Origin: Nematopogon swammerdamellus | Lineage: Eukaryota; Arthropoda; Insecta; Lepidoptera; Adelidae | Direction of reading: 5' to 3' | Length of the DNA: 64,000 bases | Assembly (NCBI GenBank): GCA_946902875.1 | Contig: OX336345.1 | Location: 17,825,395-17,889,394 of the forward strand | Shown here: positions 52,561 to 63,238 of the stretch, piece after piece | How positions within the stretch are numbered: the stretch's first letter is position 1 | How the letters are laid out: each line of letters starts with the position of its first letter | Program-made: the position numbers and the translations under genes | The notes under the pieces: model-generated | The model's database searches: none | Seen by the model: the letters and a program-made list of their open reading frames with translations, nothing else | What the model was told of the DNA's origin: nothing

Positions 52561-52701
52561 CCAATTATATTAATAATAATAATCTATTCTAAATAATAAT
52601 TCTGCTATAGTACTAATCATCAACTTTTCTCAAGATTTCAGGTTACAAAAATGCAAATAACTAATTCCGCCTTTTTACCCGCTATGTCAAATGGAGGGGG
52701 A

Positions 52702-52957
52702 TTTTCCTTGCCTCTTACTAGGTGGTAGACTCAAATAATTTGAGTCAAATTGTAGTCTACTGAGTTGATACCACCGTACTGGATGTAAGATGGCCGCATA
52801 GCAGCGTCGGCTGTGTTTTCCTCTAGTCCAGTATAGCCAGCAATCCAAAGGGAAGTCTCCGATATGACATCTAACTTCTCGGAGGTGATATTGGCTGATA
52901 GGAGCATGTGCTTTGGCCCCTCTGACTCAGCCACCCATACCGAATTACATAAAAAAT
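52702..52957 (+). mobile_element. SINE tail-Y copy, 5'-truncated
   Basis: 'ccttgcctcttactaggtgg' through 'gtccagtatagccagcaatc' to 'cgaattacataaaaaatac'. Carries a small local duplication (ctcaaataatttgagtcaaatt). Head missing. Confidence 0.8.
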
Positions 52958-52978
52958 ACTTGTACTTTTATTTCATAA

Positions 52979-53341
52979 CTAGCTTTTGCCCGCGGCTTCG
53001 CTCGCGTGAAATTCGTATTTAAAATGAAGAAAGTAAGCCGGCTACCGTACCTTTATTTCAGCGCCCGGAACAATTCGGTTTGTATGAGAACCACATCTTA
53101 GCGGAAATGGAACTGAATTATATTTAGCCTATCCTGTGTCGCGTATAGTTAAATATGTTTGTAGTAAGTTTCACCGAATTCGGATGATCGGTTTAAGATT
53201 TATAGAGGAACAAACATACATACATACATACAGACGAGATTTCTAAAAATCGTCAATTTAGTTTTAGTATCATACAATAGAGTCTACTAAACGCAATATA
53301 ACTTTAGTTCATGACCATCCCTTACAGATTTATTATTAGTA
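52979..53341 (-). mobile_element. Helitron-like non-autonomous element, copy 2
   Basis: Begins 'ctagcttttgcccgcggctt'. It matches 44.52-44.93 kb throughout, with ~50 fewer bases (the tract after 'gaaatttgtatttatta' is deleted). Confidence 0.65.
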
Positions 53342-53448
53342 ATATGCTATAATATTGATGATTGAAAAAAAACAGTAATAAGTACCTACCTACTTGTTTT
53401 ATATTGCAATAATTTATGATAGTAACATAGAAAATATACTTAACATTT

Positions 53449-53727
53449 CTAACTTTCACATTTAATAGCGGTCTCCGTCTTCACCACTTTGTCGTCTACA
53501 ACAAAGGCACGCAACAGTAAAAAGATGTATATATACGTGCTAATAATATGGTTAACTATTTTATTTAAATTCCTTACCACTATAATTTGTTTGCTAACAA
53601 TTTTCCACTGGGCGAAAGTCTTCGGAGCTAAATAAGTGTAACGTTTACATATCAAATACGTCTGTTTAGTTGGGAAGGCAGATACAACGAATCTCTGCGA
53701 TCCCGTGAAAGTAGAAGAAGAACACAT
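53449..53727 (-). CDS. Small open frame in unique sequence, possible host exon
   Basis: From an ATG at 53727 the frame encodes 92 residues. The first ~60 are rich in Ser, Thr, Lys and Arg with no Asp or Glu. A hydrophobic run (IVNHIISTYIYIFLLL) and an acidic/basic tail (DDKVVKTETAIKCES) follow. This composition would suit a mitochondrial presequence plus one membrane helix. A donor-like 'agtg|gtaagg' lies within it near 53575, so only the first part may be an exon. No family is recognised and no polyadenylation signal is seen; the frame could be chance. Confidence 0.25.
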   Translation of the reverse strand: MCSSSTFTGSQRFVVSAFPTKQTYLICKRYTYLAPKTFAQWKIVSKQIIVVRNLNKIVNHIISTYIYIFLLLRAFVVDDKVVKTETAIKCES

Positions 53728-53939
53728 TCTAAACAAGGATAAACTTAAACTAATATAAATTAAAACAAAAAAATAAGAGATGGTCGTCCGGATTTAGAGT
53801 CGCCCCAGCGCAGCGCAGCGGTACCTAGGACACTGGCCGCGTAAAACTTTACACGAAATTTGGAACGCAACCCAAATCGCCGAGACGGTTGTGCGTGCGT
53901 GCAGCCTACCCACAACTACAACTTGCGAAAAAGAGCAGT

Positions 53940-54045
53940 TTGTTTGACGTTTGGTACATCGCCTACCAGACGTGTCGGCTCCAGGAATCTCCGTATTTTC
54001 TTAGGAAGCCTGCGATGGCAAGGGGGAACGCCAACTTATGTAAGT
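53940..54045 (+). pseudogene. Retroelement C-terminal fragment (RGNAA family), copy 1
   Basis: The frame around 'aaggggg-aacgccaac' reads LRKPAMARGNANL, resembling the 'QR(I/L)S.AI.RGNAA' end found on some invertebrate retroelement polyproteins. Short and frameshifted. Related to 59.06-59.24 kb. Confidence 0.4.
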
Positions 54046-55235
54046 CATACACACATAATTAACTGTTATTCCGTAAAGGCTAAGCTATATATGTTCACAT
54101 AGTCATTAAAAAGCTCCTACACGCCTAATGTACCATGAAAGTACTAAACAAAAATTGCTCGTATTTTTGCGCACTAACTTTTTTGCCAGCATTAAGTAAC
54201 AGTTACATAGGTAGGACACAGTTTCGCAAGTAACATTCTAGCTATTGTCTAGATACACTATAAAGATACGTTCCGCGACATATCCTGATTTGTCACACTT
54301 CAGTCACGGTTCCAGTCACGAATTATGAGAGTTCGTCATGTTGTGAATAGATCAAGTACGCTTTTAAATGTGCTTGGCGTTTAAAATGAGTTTCGGGCGC
54401 CGCCATCGCAATTCTTATTTCAAAATTTCAAACAAAAATCAAATGTGCGAGTACATATTATGACAGTAAAGTATGACGTGGTGGACTTGCTTAAAAACTG
54501 CCTGGACAAGAGAACGAACAGTGTGCGGTCAGAGCAAATCAAGTAGACACAGATTATGTCACCGAGATGGCAGAAGAAATTGAGGGCACTCCATAAGTGT
54601 CACATTTCTGCATGGTTTTCTTTGACGAACTATTTATCTTATAAAGAAATTTACATGTTATTGCCACTGCATAAGGTTTAAATCGAATTGTATAGGTGAG
54701 GTAATTATTTGTACATGTACTATTGGATATTAGCAATTTAATTAACGTTAACATTTACGTAAACGAGCAATTATTTAATAATAGCAGCAATAAACGTTAA
54801 CAAATAAGCCTCCATACATCATTATTGAAGATTTATGTAGCGTGTTATACGGCCAATACTACGCAAATATACCTGTCGATACCACACTTTCTAAAATCCA
54901 CAGAGGTAGCAATGTCAGTCAACTCACAGTATATTTTATAGAACCGGCCAAAAAATACATAGTTATGCATCTGCAAAAACCTGTTAAGTGAAGTGAAGCT
55001 GTTCACTTGTTCCTTCTTGTTGCACGTATACCGAATGTGGACGAATTTTGTATTGGTAATTTCAGTCCTTCGTATCTAGCAAGTAAGATGATAACCAAGT
55101 TACATGTGTACCTCACGCCATCTGTCGGTGTATCTATCATACTTTTGTAGTTAAATAAAACGGTAGATGGCGCTGAAAAAAAACACGTTTCTTGTATGCG
55201 AGCCCCTTTAATGTTTTACTTTTTACTTTTTTATT
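54046..55235. other. Unique-looking spacer
   Basis: No recognised gene. 'acgccatctgtcggtgtatc' and 'ggtagatggcgctgaaaa' (55118-55180) are short motifs often seen in repeats. Confidence 0.35.
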
Positions 55236-55239
55236 GTTT

Positions 55240-55377
55240 GTTAGTTACATAATAACAAATATTCTGTGAAAATTTCAACAATCTACAAATTATGGTTCAA
55301 AAGATACAGCCCTAGGACGGACGGACGGACAGACAGACAGACGGTGTAGGCTTATTAATACGGAACCCTAATAATTG
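55240..55377 (+). mobile_element. 'ggttccgtac' element, 3' part
   Basis: 'aatattctgtgaaaatttca', 'atggttcaaaagatacagcc', 'ggacggacggacggacagac' and 'cttattaatacggaacccta'. 5' end missing. Confidence 0.6.
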
Positions 55378-56220
55378 CGACATTTCTTACTATTAAAATT
55401 TACGAAGAAGCACTTTGAAAAGAGTTGGATCGATAGATATAACGAATTGCAATATGTTACTACTATGAACATTGTATTAAAAACCTTGCATTCTGGTATT
55501 TGAACAAAAAAGTATTTTTAACTTTTCTAACCACAAAAGTATTTTTTTTTTAATGTGGACAATTTAATACAAGCCGTAATTGGTTATATCTATCGAACCA
55601 AATCTTTTCAAATCGCTAATTCGTTCTGCTACTAGAGCTTGCATTATTTATTACAAATCCATGCAGATTTCGGATCGGCCGAAATATCGTTTTCGAGTCA
55701 GAGTGCTATTGGCACTCTCCAAATTAAATGCATGATCAGTGCGAGAAGTAGCAGTTAGGTAAGAGAAGATCTGTCACTTATGGAAATAGTCACCACTTGA
55801 CCTAAACTCGTAAGTGTTTACTTAGATAGTACCACATCCGGCGAGTAGTTTACATAAAAACAAAATTTGGACTGAATTTATCACGAACTAGCTGAGCGCT
55901 CGTTGTTCTCTTGTTTGGCAGTGCCACTTTAGAGAAAAACATCTATTTTATAATTTATTTACAGAGCTGATTAAATTTAATAGAATCAATACATAAAGTG
56001 ATTTAACACACAAACACACCAAAACTTACATAACACACAAACAGCTAAACATTGCAAAAATGGCCTGAATGCATTTTATCGTCTTATCGTTCAACCCAAT
56101 TGTTTTTTTTTTTTCAAATTTCTTCAATGATCTGACATGCTAAGCTTACAGTTTTATGGATGCTTTGATATGGACATATTCGTATAGCTAAATAAGCCGT
56201 CATCGCACCAAAGTACTTAG
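55378..56220. other. Spacer, no gene recognised
   Basis: AT-rich, no repeat copies found within the window. Confidence 0.3.
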
Positions 56221-56224
56221 ACGA

Positions 56225-56470
56225 TATTGGATACCGGGTGGCTAAGGTCAAATGACAATGGGCTGGGCACATCAGCCGATTTGAGCGTGGTTGGATGGAG
56301 TAAACGGGTCCTACACTGGCGGTTGTGGACAGGGAAAGAGAGCTTGGAAAGACCACACGCCATGTGAGGAGGCAATCAATGGTTCCGTACCGATGAAGGC
56401 CGAGAGGACGGGAGAAAAATTGGAGAACCTATGTCCAGCTGTGGACATATAAACGCTGACTGACTGACTG
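56225..56470 (+). pseudogene. RTE-type LINE C-terminal fragment, strongly decayed
   Basis: 'caatgggctgggcacatcag' (KWQWAGHI equivalent), 'gtggacagggaaagagagct' (WTGKRSV equivalent), 'cgtaccgatgaaggccgaga' and 'cctatgtccagctgtggaca' followed by (ctga)n. Same order as in the 50.9 kb fragment and closest to the 21.8 kb one. Frames are broken. Confidence 0.7.
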
Positions 56471-56576
56471 ACTTTATTAATTCGTCTATCTAAAACTATC
56501 TCTATAATATATTAAAGTTATTAAACGAGGGGTTTAAGACTAAAAATATACATACTTGACATTATACAAACGACAT

Positions 56577-56791
56577 ACGTACATACATACAGTACAATAC
56601 CGACCACCACGTTTAGCAAAGTTTTAGGACAAGCAGCAAGACTCGGTGGAAGAGCCGCGCCAAGGTGAGAAGTGGTTAGCCTTTCGCCCTTTAGCACGAC
56701 ATCGTGTCCTTATGCCCTAGTCACCTTTTACTACCACATTCACGTGGAGAGATGCAGTGGGGCTATTATTTTTAAGTACCGGCCCCCCACG
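56577..56791 (-). mobile_element. SINE copy, head B, internally deleted body
   Basis: Minus strand: 'gtggggggccggtacttaaa', 'gccccactgcatctctccac', 'gcgcggctcttccaccgagt', 'aaacgtggtggtcggtattg'. The gcagcaggtgggtcttcg block is shortened. Confidence 0.75.
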
Positions 56792-56814
56792 GGCCGAAAT
56801 GAATAAACGAAGCA

Positions 56815-57055
56815 AATAAAAATTGATTAATAGGCACAATGCCATGAGCAGTTCCCTCCTCTGGGTTGACTGGAAGAAATCACTTAAAGTGATAAGTCCG
56901 CCGCACGCTACTGTTCTTTTGTTTCTGTGTGAAGTAGGTATTGTAAATTGATATTTCTCTTCTGTATGTTATCTTCTATCTTATCTATGTTATCTTCTAT
57001 CTTCTGTATGTTTGTTAGGGTTTTTGTGTGCAATAAAGTATTTTTATTCTATTCT
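56815..57055 (+). repeat. Non-LTR 3' end with (attct)n tail
   Basis: 'gccatgagcagttccctcct', 'agtgataagtccgcc', 'gcaataaagtatttttattc' + tattctaac. Forward-orientation relative of the 9.43 and 58.58 kb repeats. The internal 'tatgttatcttctatct' is tandemly repeated. Confidence 0.6.
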
Positions 57056-57059
57056 AACG

Positions 57060-57312
57060 TTTTTTTTTTTTTATGGAAACTAACACGGTTGGCTACATCA
57101 CCTACAACATCCGTGATGTCAGCCCATAACACCGGGTGAACTTGGTGCCACGTCAGTGCTTCCCTTCGGTCGTGCCGGCTACACTGAACTGGACGGAAAA
57201 CACAAACTATTTACATAGCCGTTTCGACCGACCTTTCATTCAGTGCGGTGGTACCAACCCGGGCGGGTTAAACCCTACCACCTAGTGATATAAGAAGGGA
57301 GTCATATCCCTA
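57060..57312 (-). mobile_element. SINE tail-X copy, head B truncated
   Basis: Poly-T then 'atggaaactaacacggttgg' through 'gggttaaaccctaccaccta' to 'ggagtcatatccct', where the copy stops short of the head's 'gccccactgcatctctcccc'. Very similar to 13.71 kb. Confidence 0.85.
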
Positions 57313-57544
57313 ACGTCGACTTGTAATTGAGCGTACCAAGTGTCGCAGCACTATACTTACTCGGATGCACTTATCACTTCCACACGTGAACTTTAGTTGA
57401 ATAGTACCCTCTATATAATGAATAGTAAATGCTCGAGCGTTTTCGTAACTATTTAATGGATCACTGATCATCAACCTATAAGAATCGTTCTATTGTAAGA
57501 CTTAATAGTCGGGACTAACTGGAAATACACCTGTAGGTCTAATA

Positions 57545-57902
57545 CAGCCATACTCAAAGTGTGCTCCGCGGAGCCCTAGGGCTCCGTGGAGCCTGTGTGG
57601 GGGCTCCGCAAGAATACGTGAAGAAAAAATAAATAAAAAATACACCTCTCCTCTCTGGCTCGATTCAGCTCGGCTGCGCAGACGAACTCAACTAAACTCT
57701 CTTCTATCAAACCTGATATCAACCAATTGATGGAAAATAAGAAACAGTTTCATACCTCCCATAAACTCCCATTAGATATTTATTGTTTTTTTCTTTCATT
57801 ATAATATTATGTAAGTAAAACTATTTTTGTTTATTTTAGGGCTCCGTCAAATATTTCGCTTTCCATAAGGGTTCCGTCACCAAAAAAGTTTGAGAACCGC
57901 TG
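57545..57902. mobile_element. hAT-type MITE with perfect 8-bp target duplication
   Basis: The left end 'cagccatactcaaagtgtgc' and mirrored right end 'cagcggttctcaaacttttt' are hAT-like. gtctaata is present exactly at both sides (57537-57544 and 57903-57910). The 358-bp interior has 'gcggagccctagggctccg' near the left and no coding sequence. Confidence 0.88.
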
Positions 57903-57977
57903 GTCTAATACATAGATATTACACGGATTAAAGAACGGAATGTAGCAAAATCCTCTACGACATTTCGAAAGTATTAT

Positions 57978-58292
57978 CTGGGCGCGGTCAGTACTTGGAT
58001 GGGTGACCGCTCGACCGTTGGAGGCTGACCTTGGTTCGGATTCCACGTAAAACTGTAGGTCCTTTCCCTTCTTACCTTGCTAGGTGGTAAGGTTTATCCC
58101 GCCCGGGTTGCTACCATCACACTGAATGAAACATCGGTCGAAACGGCTATTACATAGTTCCGTCCAATTCAGTGTAGCCAACATTAAATGAAGGGAAGCA
58201 CTGACATGGCACCTAGTTCACCAAGGTGTTATGGGCTGATCACGGATGTTGTAGGTGATGTAGCCAACCGTGTCAGTTTCCATAAAAAAAAA
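57978..58292 (+). mobile_element. SINE, head A (5S part intact) and tail X
   Basis: Starts inside the head. 'agtacttggatgggtgaccg' (57990-58009) is an almost verbatim 5S rRNA box-C region, then 'ttggttcggattccacgtaa' (B-box), 'cggtcgaaacggctatt', 'cagtgtagccaaca' and the tail 'accgtgtcagtttccataaa'. The tRNA A-box end is lost. Confidence 0.85.
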
Positions 58293-58579
58293 TCTTTTAG
58301 CAGAGTGGCTTTTGGCGAAAGTTTCTGAATTACTTACATGAATTATATATAAATATTTTAATAAGGCTTAAAATCAGTATCTTCCCGGTTATGTGGGGAA
58401 TTAAGCTATGCGTGATACCCACTCACAAATCATAAGTTAGATAAGTAATGGTTTTTTTTATTTACTTGTATAATTCTTTTATATTCATGTATTTTATTCT
58501 TTGTTAGTTATCTTGTAATAGTGAATACATTTTTTTAATTTGATTTTGAATTATGTTGAGGAGTTAATCCGATGCTAAT

Positions 58580-58705
58580 AAATAGAATAGAATAGAAACT
58601 CTTTATTGCACACAAATTGAAGGAAGAACAGTACACGACAAGAAACAAGAAATACAGGAGTGCGCAAAGGCGGACTTATGACTGAAAGTGATTTCTCACA
58701 GTCAA
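58580..58705 (-). repeat. Non-LTR 3' end with (gaata)n, reverse orientation
   Basis: Almost identical to 9.43-9.56 kb ('gaatagaatagaaactcttt', 'gaaggaagaacagtacacga', 'gtgcgcaaaggcggacttat'). Confidence 0.7.
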
Positions 58706-58734
58706 CCTTATAACTAATTCATATATATAAAAAT

Positions 58735-58872
58735 CGCGGGTAAATAGCCTTTCCCCAGCGACATTATAGTCCGCCTCCAAGCCGGACTGGCTCCTCCTCG
58801 GGGGTGATATTGGCTGCGCCTGAGGCTTCGACCTCGGGCACAGCCAGCTAGTTCGGAAACAATAAAAAAAAT
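58735..58872 (+). repeat. LINE 3' end shared with 5.0 kb
   Basis: 'aatagcctttccccagcgac', 'ctccaagccggactggctcc', 'gcttcgacctcgggcacagc' and 'gttcggaaacaataaaaaaa'. An additional 'gggggtgatattggctgcgc' block is absent from the 5.0 kb copy and resembles the tail-Y SINE motif. Confidence 0.6.
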
Positions 58873-59054
58873 ATAACTAATTACCGCATTTCTTTCTTAA
58901 GAGTTCCTTCTTAAAATTTTGATTACATTTATAAGATAAACCAATGCGCTCACGTCGATTTAAATGGTGTGATGTGGGTGCGATGGTATCGTTTCCCCTC
59001 CACGCGCAAATTTGTCCTTCACCCTGCATCCCCTTGGAAAAATACTCTGATATA

Positions 59055-59260
59055 CAAAAATGATCTTTGAGACTCTTGGGGCATGGAGCCCGCTGGACGC
59101 GATCTGTTTTTCAAAGAAATTGGGAAAACTACTCATTGACGCGTCTGGGGACTGCGCCACCGCGCCCGGGCGCATTTCAAGCAGCGGATCAGCCTGGCGA
59201 TCGAGAGGGGGAACGCCGCTTCAGTCATATGGGCCATGCCAATTTATTTTTATAGTTAAT
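59055..59260 (+). pseudogene. Retroelement C-terminal fragment (RGNAA family), copy 2
   Basis: One frame reads FETLGAWSPLDAI then KKLGKLLIDASGD; after a shift, another reads FKQRISLAIERGNAASVIW. The order (E.LG.W.......igk.l...tGD......QR.S.AiqrGNAAsv.g) is that of a C-terminal domain seen in many invertebrate retroelement proteins. Two frameshifts; no stop-proximal tail recognised. Confidence 0.55.
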
Positions 59261-60635
59261 CTAGTAATTATTGTTAGGTCTAGGTTTAATTATTTTGAAG
59301 TATTTTATTTGAAATTAAGTATTATTTAAGACAAAAAAAAAGATCTTAGACCGTCTGGTTTTAAACTTTCTCTATGACTATTTTAAGTTATGGAGAAATG
59401 TGTTATTGTTTGTTCCTTACACAACTTGAGCTTGAGCGTCAATGTAATGAAGAATAGAGCGCTGACAAGTTCAGAAGAAAGCGGACGTCAAAATGATTGA
59501 TTTTATCAATGGATTAGCTTTGAGAAAGGCATACAAGGACCATTTAGACCTATAGAGAACGATCGCATAGGAATAATTGCTGTGGGAACTGAGAGTTGAC
59601 TGAGCATTATGTCCACGGCCGACGGCCCATCTCAGAAAGTGCTTTTACTATCGTTTATTGTTTATTGTATAGCTAATTTCATCACCTACGCTTGGACATG
59701 TCGAAAATTCCGCCAGTTCTAATTCAATACGAAGAAGAACTGACAAATAAACTTCGTAAGTCACAATGTGTTGTTATTTAGTACCTTATAAGTTTTACAG
59801 TAGCAAAATTTTTTTTCTCTGTATTCTTATAATTTTTAGTTATGTATCTATGTTATTGCTTAGGCTAAAATTATTAATCCCTTGCCATGGCTAGACCCAG
59901 AAAGTTACAATTGTAAATTTGTTTAACTAAAATGTGACGAACTCAAGTGTACCGATGGTACCTAAGATGGAAATGAATAAATGAAATGAAATAATTCATC
60001 CATACTACCGCTCACAAGCATGTGATTAATATGATTATAAATACTTAAGAATCTGACCACTCTGCGTATTTACATTACCTACATCTTGTGTCGCCAATCG
60101 TCAATTTTGATTCATAAATATTTATTTTATTTGACTATCTCACGTAAGGTTGTGCAAGTACTTTCAACTCCCAAAGTTTCTATCAATAGCCCTATCGGTC
60201 ACGAATTCACTTATAATTCTCTCACTTCCCACATCATCCGCTTTAGCCTTACATAACCTGTCATCAGTATCAACTTTTAATTTCTTGAAGACTCCGATAG
60301 TAGGTACAGGTTGTGTAAGGCGATGGAGTATCTCACTTCGCGGAAGTTATTAATGTGCATTACTTCCACAGGCTCTGATAGCCTGGTACTTGTGCAATTA
60401 TAACCAGTATGTTACAAAGAACAGATTTATTGATACCTGCGTACCTACCATGTAAAATCTATTTTATTTATGGTCGGACAAGACTAGACTCATTTTTATT
60501 CGATTTCATACATGTCATATTTCCTGGCTGGAATACGGCAGAAATTCTTGTCGTTTGTACCGGAACGACCAAATGGTTAACTGCACGTCCGCATATGATT
60601 TTCCGAACTAGTAAACAAACTGCAAATCGCGTATA
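59261..60635. other. Spacer with LINE-tail scraps
   Basis: 59.65-59.77 kb is a partial relative of the 14.5 kb repeat. 59.86-59.99 kb ends 'aaatgaataaatgaaatgaa', a LINE 3' tail. The remainder is unrecognised. Confidence 0.4.
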
Positions 60636-60639
60636 CAAA

Positions 60640-60898
60640 ACACGGGTGATTTTTTGACGATGCAGATCCTTTCAGGGTGTTAATCTGTATAAAAAACTAA
60701 GTAGATTAAAAAAAACGGTGGCGAAATTGTAGATACATTTTCGAAAATACGTAAGCTTGAAATGTGTGGAGAACGCAATTCTCTTTTTTTTTTTTAATTT
60801 CCCCATCGTTACTTTTTTAATTGGTTGGTTTAATCTACTTGGTTATTGATCCAAATCAACCCCCTGAAAAGACCGTAAAGATCATAAAATCAACCTGT
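60640..60898. mobile_element. Decayed MITE with ~70-bp terminal inverted repeats
   Basis: 'gatcctttcagggtgttaat' ... 'aagtagattaaa' at the left is mirrored by 'tttaatctacttgg' ... 'caaccccctgaaaag' ... 'caacctgta' at the right. The outer ends resemble 'tacaggttgattttat', a mariner-like start. No transposase. Confidence 0.65.
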
Positions 60899-61070
60899 AT
60901 ATTCAGGAACAACGCAGGTCACGTTGAAACACAGGTCAGAGAGGTGAATAACGTTCGTGTAGCCGTCCAGACACACTGGTAGACCACTGAAGACATTTCG
61001 GTTACAATAAAACGTCCAACAAGGGGAATTAAAATAATAAATAAAAAAAGCTTTTAACCGCAGCTTTCCC

Positions 61071-61272
61071 TATGGGAATTCCTGTTCAAAACGTGCATAT
61101 TTGATCTACTTATCCAAAATTCCAGCTCTAGAAGTTACCTGGATGACGTGTTTTAAGACGTGAGCAAGAAACTATGGGAATTCCTGTTCAAAACGTGCAT
61201 ATTTGATCTACTTATCCAAAATTTCAGCTCTAGAAGTTACCTGGATGATGTTTTAAGACGTGAGCAAGAAAC
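61071..61272. repeat. ~102-bp tandem duplication
   Basis: Two consecutive copies from 'tatgggaattcctgttcaaa' to 'gtgagcaagaaac'. The second (61173-61272) differs by a c>t change and a 2-base deletion. Recent local duplication. Confidence 0.95.
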
Positions 61273-62770
61273 AAACGGACTGCTGGTATATTTAAAATTA
61301 TACAATAGAGGAGCAGCATAATTCATCATAAACGAAAATGTAGAATCTCTAAGACAACTTTGTCTTTTCTCCGTTCGTATTGACGGCAAAGTATTCAAAG
61401 TTAAACGTTGAGTACAGCGACTTCAATATCGTAAAGCATATTACAGAGACCATTATGATCGTGTCACGAAGCATGTTCCATATTACGCGAATGGAGCTGG
61501 GGTTCTAACAAGACATAGTGCCCGTCATGTCGTTCCAAAGACACGTATCCCATATATGGATTAAATATGTGAGAAACGTGGTAGATGCTTTCTTCCTGAT
61601 CTCTATACGTGGAAGTATGGCTTACGCCACAGCCGTGTATGTGAGTGACGTAATAATATGAAAGTGATTTTCTTGCACACCTTACGAGCAATGAAATGCG
61701 ACAGATATTATTAAAATAATGAGGGAAATAGAAGGTTACATCTGAGACTAAGTAGATAAAATATGTAATCGACGAGATTTAGTAATAATTGATGTTGCAA
61801 AAGTCTTAAAGTTACTACAGACGGGGAAATTGTAAAACTAAGAAAACCATTTGAGAATGCAAAATACACTGTTTAAGTATCTGTTGATTTTGTCATAACA
61901 TAAATTCTAATTTGGGTTAATTCGGTTAATGTGCGAACTCTGAACTCCATCTCGAAGCAATATAACGCATGTTTCAAAACGGCAATCAATGAAATCTTTC
62001 ACTGTATTTTATTGATCTTCCGTCAACATTGTTTATGGGAAATTTTACACTATCGCTGTGTATTCAATTCTTACGAATATTCCACTTATGAAAAGCGATC
62101 GTTGAGTTAAAACTATTACCTTTTAACCCGTCACAATTTCATTGCGGCACGATGTTAAAGTTATACATATTATGTAAAATGTGCTAAATGTGTGTCAACC
62201 TCAATTCCGGCTAAGTTATTTTGTATGTGGTTATAGAAATTGTCTATCGATAATATATGGTTGAATATTTGACCCCGGGCTTTCTCTTGCCCTCTGACAT
62301 TGTTTTGTAACAACTTACTGAGCTCGATGTGGAAGTGGTGTGTTTGTTTACTTGTGTTTTGATTTCACGTGTTCGTTTCATTCTAAACCTAGTCAGGTTT
62401 ATCAGCTGTTACATAATTAAATAAATAATAATAATATTTTATTTATAAGTTGTGTTTGTTGTTGTTTCTTTGTTTTGAGTTTAATAAATATAATTCAAAT
62501 ATCTTTAAAATTCAAAATTAATTTCATTCCTATTAAACTAATACAAAATATTTTTTATTAATATGTGCATATTAATAAGAAATATAATAAAAGGTAATAC
62601 TCACTCTGAAACTACATTTGATGAATTTTTATATATTAATATTATTTATAAAATTACACAATTAATACAGATATTTCGACTGTGTTGTCGTCATCAGTGA
62701 AAAATATAACATATTATGTATGGTGTTGATATTTATTTATGTTTGTTATAAACTACATTTATACCAAACA
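61273..62770. other. Spacer, no gene recognised
   Basis: 61.33-61.70 kb has moderate composition and short frames on both strands but no recognised domain. The rest is AT-rich. Confidence 0.35.
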
Positions 62771-62775
62771 GCGAG

Positions 62776-62961
62776 GTGCACGCACATTTCACACGAAACG
62801 CGAGAAACATACGCATTCCAGCAGTCCGAACGAATTACGGCAAAACAAACATGATTTTCGATGGCGCACAACTTTTTAATAAACTACCAAAAGAGATAAG
62901 AGACTTAGAATCAGATAATGTGTTTAAATTAAGTGTAAAAAAATTCTTCCAAAATGACTAA
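62776..62961 (+). pseudogene. Jockey/CR1-like LINE C-terminus
   Basis: The frame runs RNIRIPAVRTNYGKTNMIFD then GAQLFNKLPKEIRDLES with a basic end and stop at 62959-62961. 'TR....IRiP.vrT.yGk.....Ga.LfN.LP..IR' is the standard final block of many jockey/CR1-type polymerases. No upstream polymerase; 5'-truncated copy. An open frame to the natural stop suggests moderate age. Confidence 0.85.
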
Positions 62962-63238
62962 AGTTTTATACTTACCTTTGTAAACGCATCTTATCAATAT
63001 TTCAATTCCGTGTCTGTCTGTCTGTCTGTTTGTTGGTCTGTCCGTCTGTTTACTGAATAGTTTTGTTTGATTAATTATGTTTACCAATCATACGTCTAGG
63101 ACAAAAATTGTTTGTACATTATCATATGTTTAGTTTAAAAATTAAATTTTAAGTACTTATTTGCTTTGTAACAATTTGTAATCTCTATAAGCGAATGTTC
63201 ACACGTTCTTTGAGGTAATAAAGATTCTTTAAACCGAA
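62962..63238 (+). repeat. LINE 3' untranslated region
   Basis: Follows the stop codon directly, contains a gtctgtctgtctgt patch (63011-63050) and ends 'gaggtaataaagattcttta', a polyadenylation-like terminus with a short tail. Confidence 0.6.

Noticed and set aside
53449..53736. Starting the small frame further upstream at 53736
   Set aside because: That codon is not ATG; the first ATG is at 53727.
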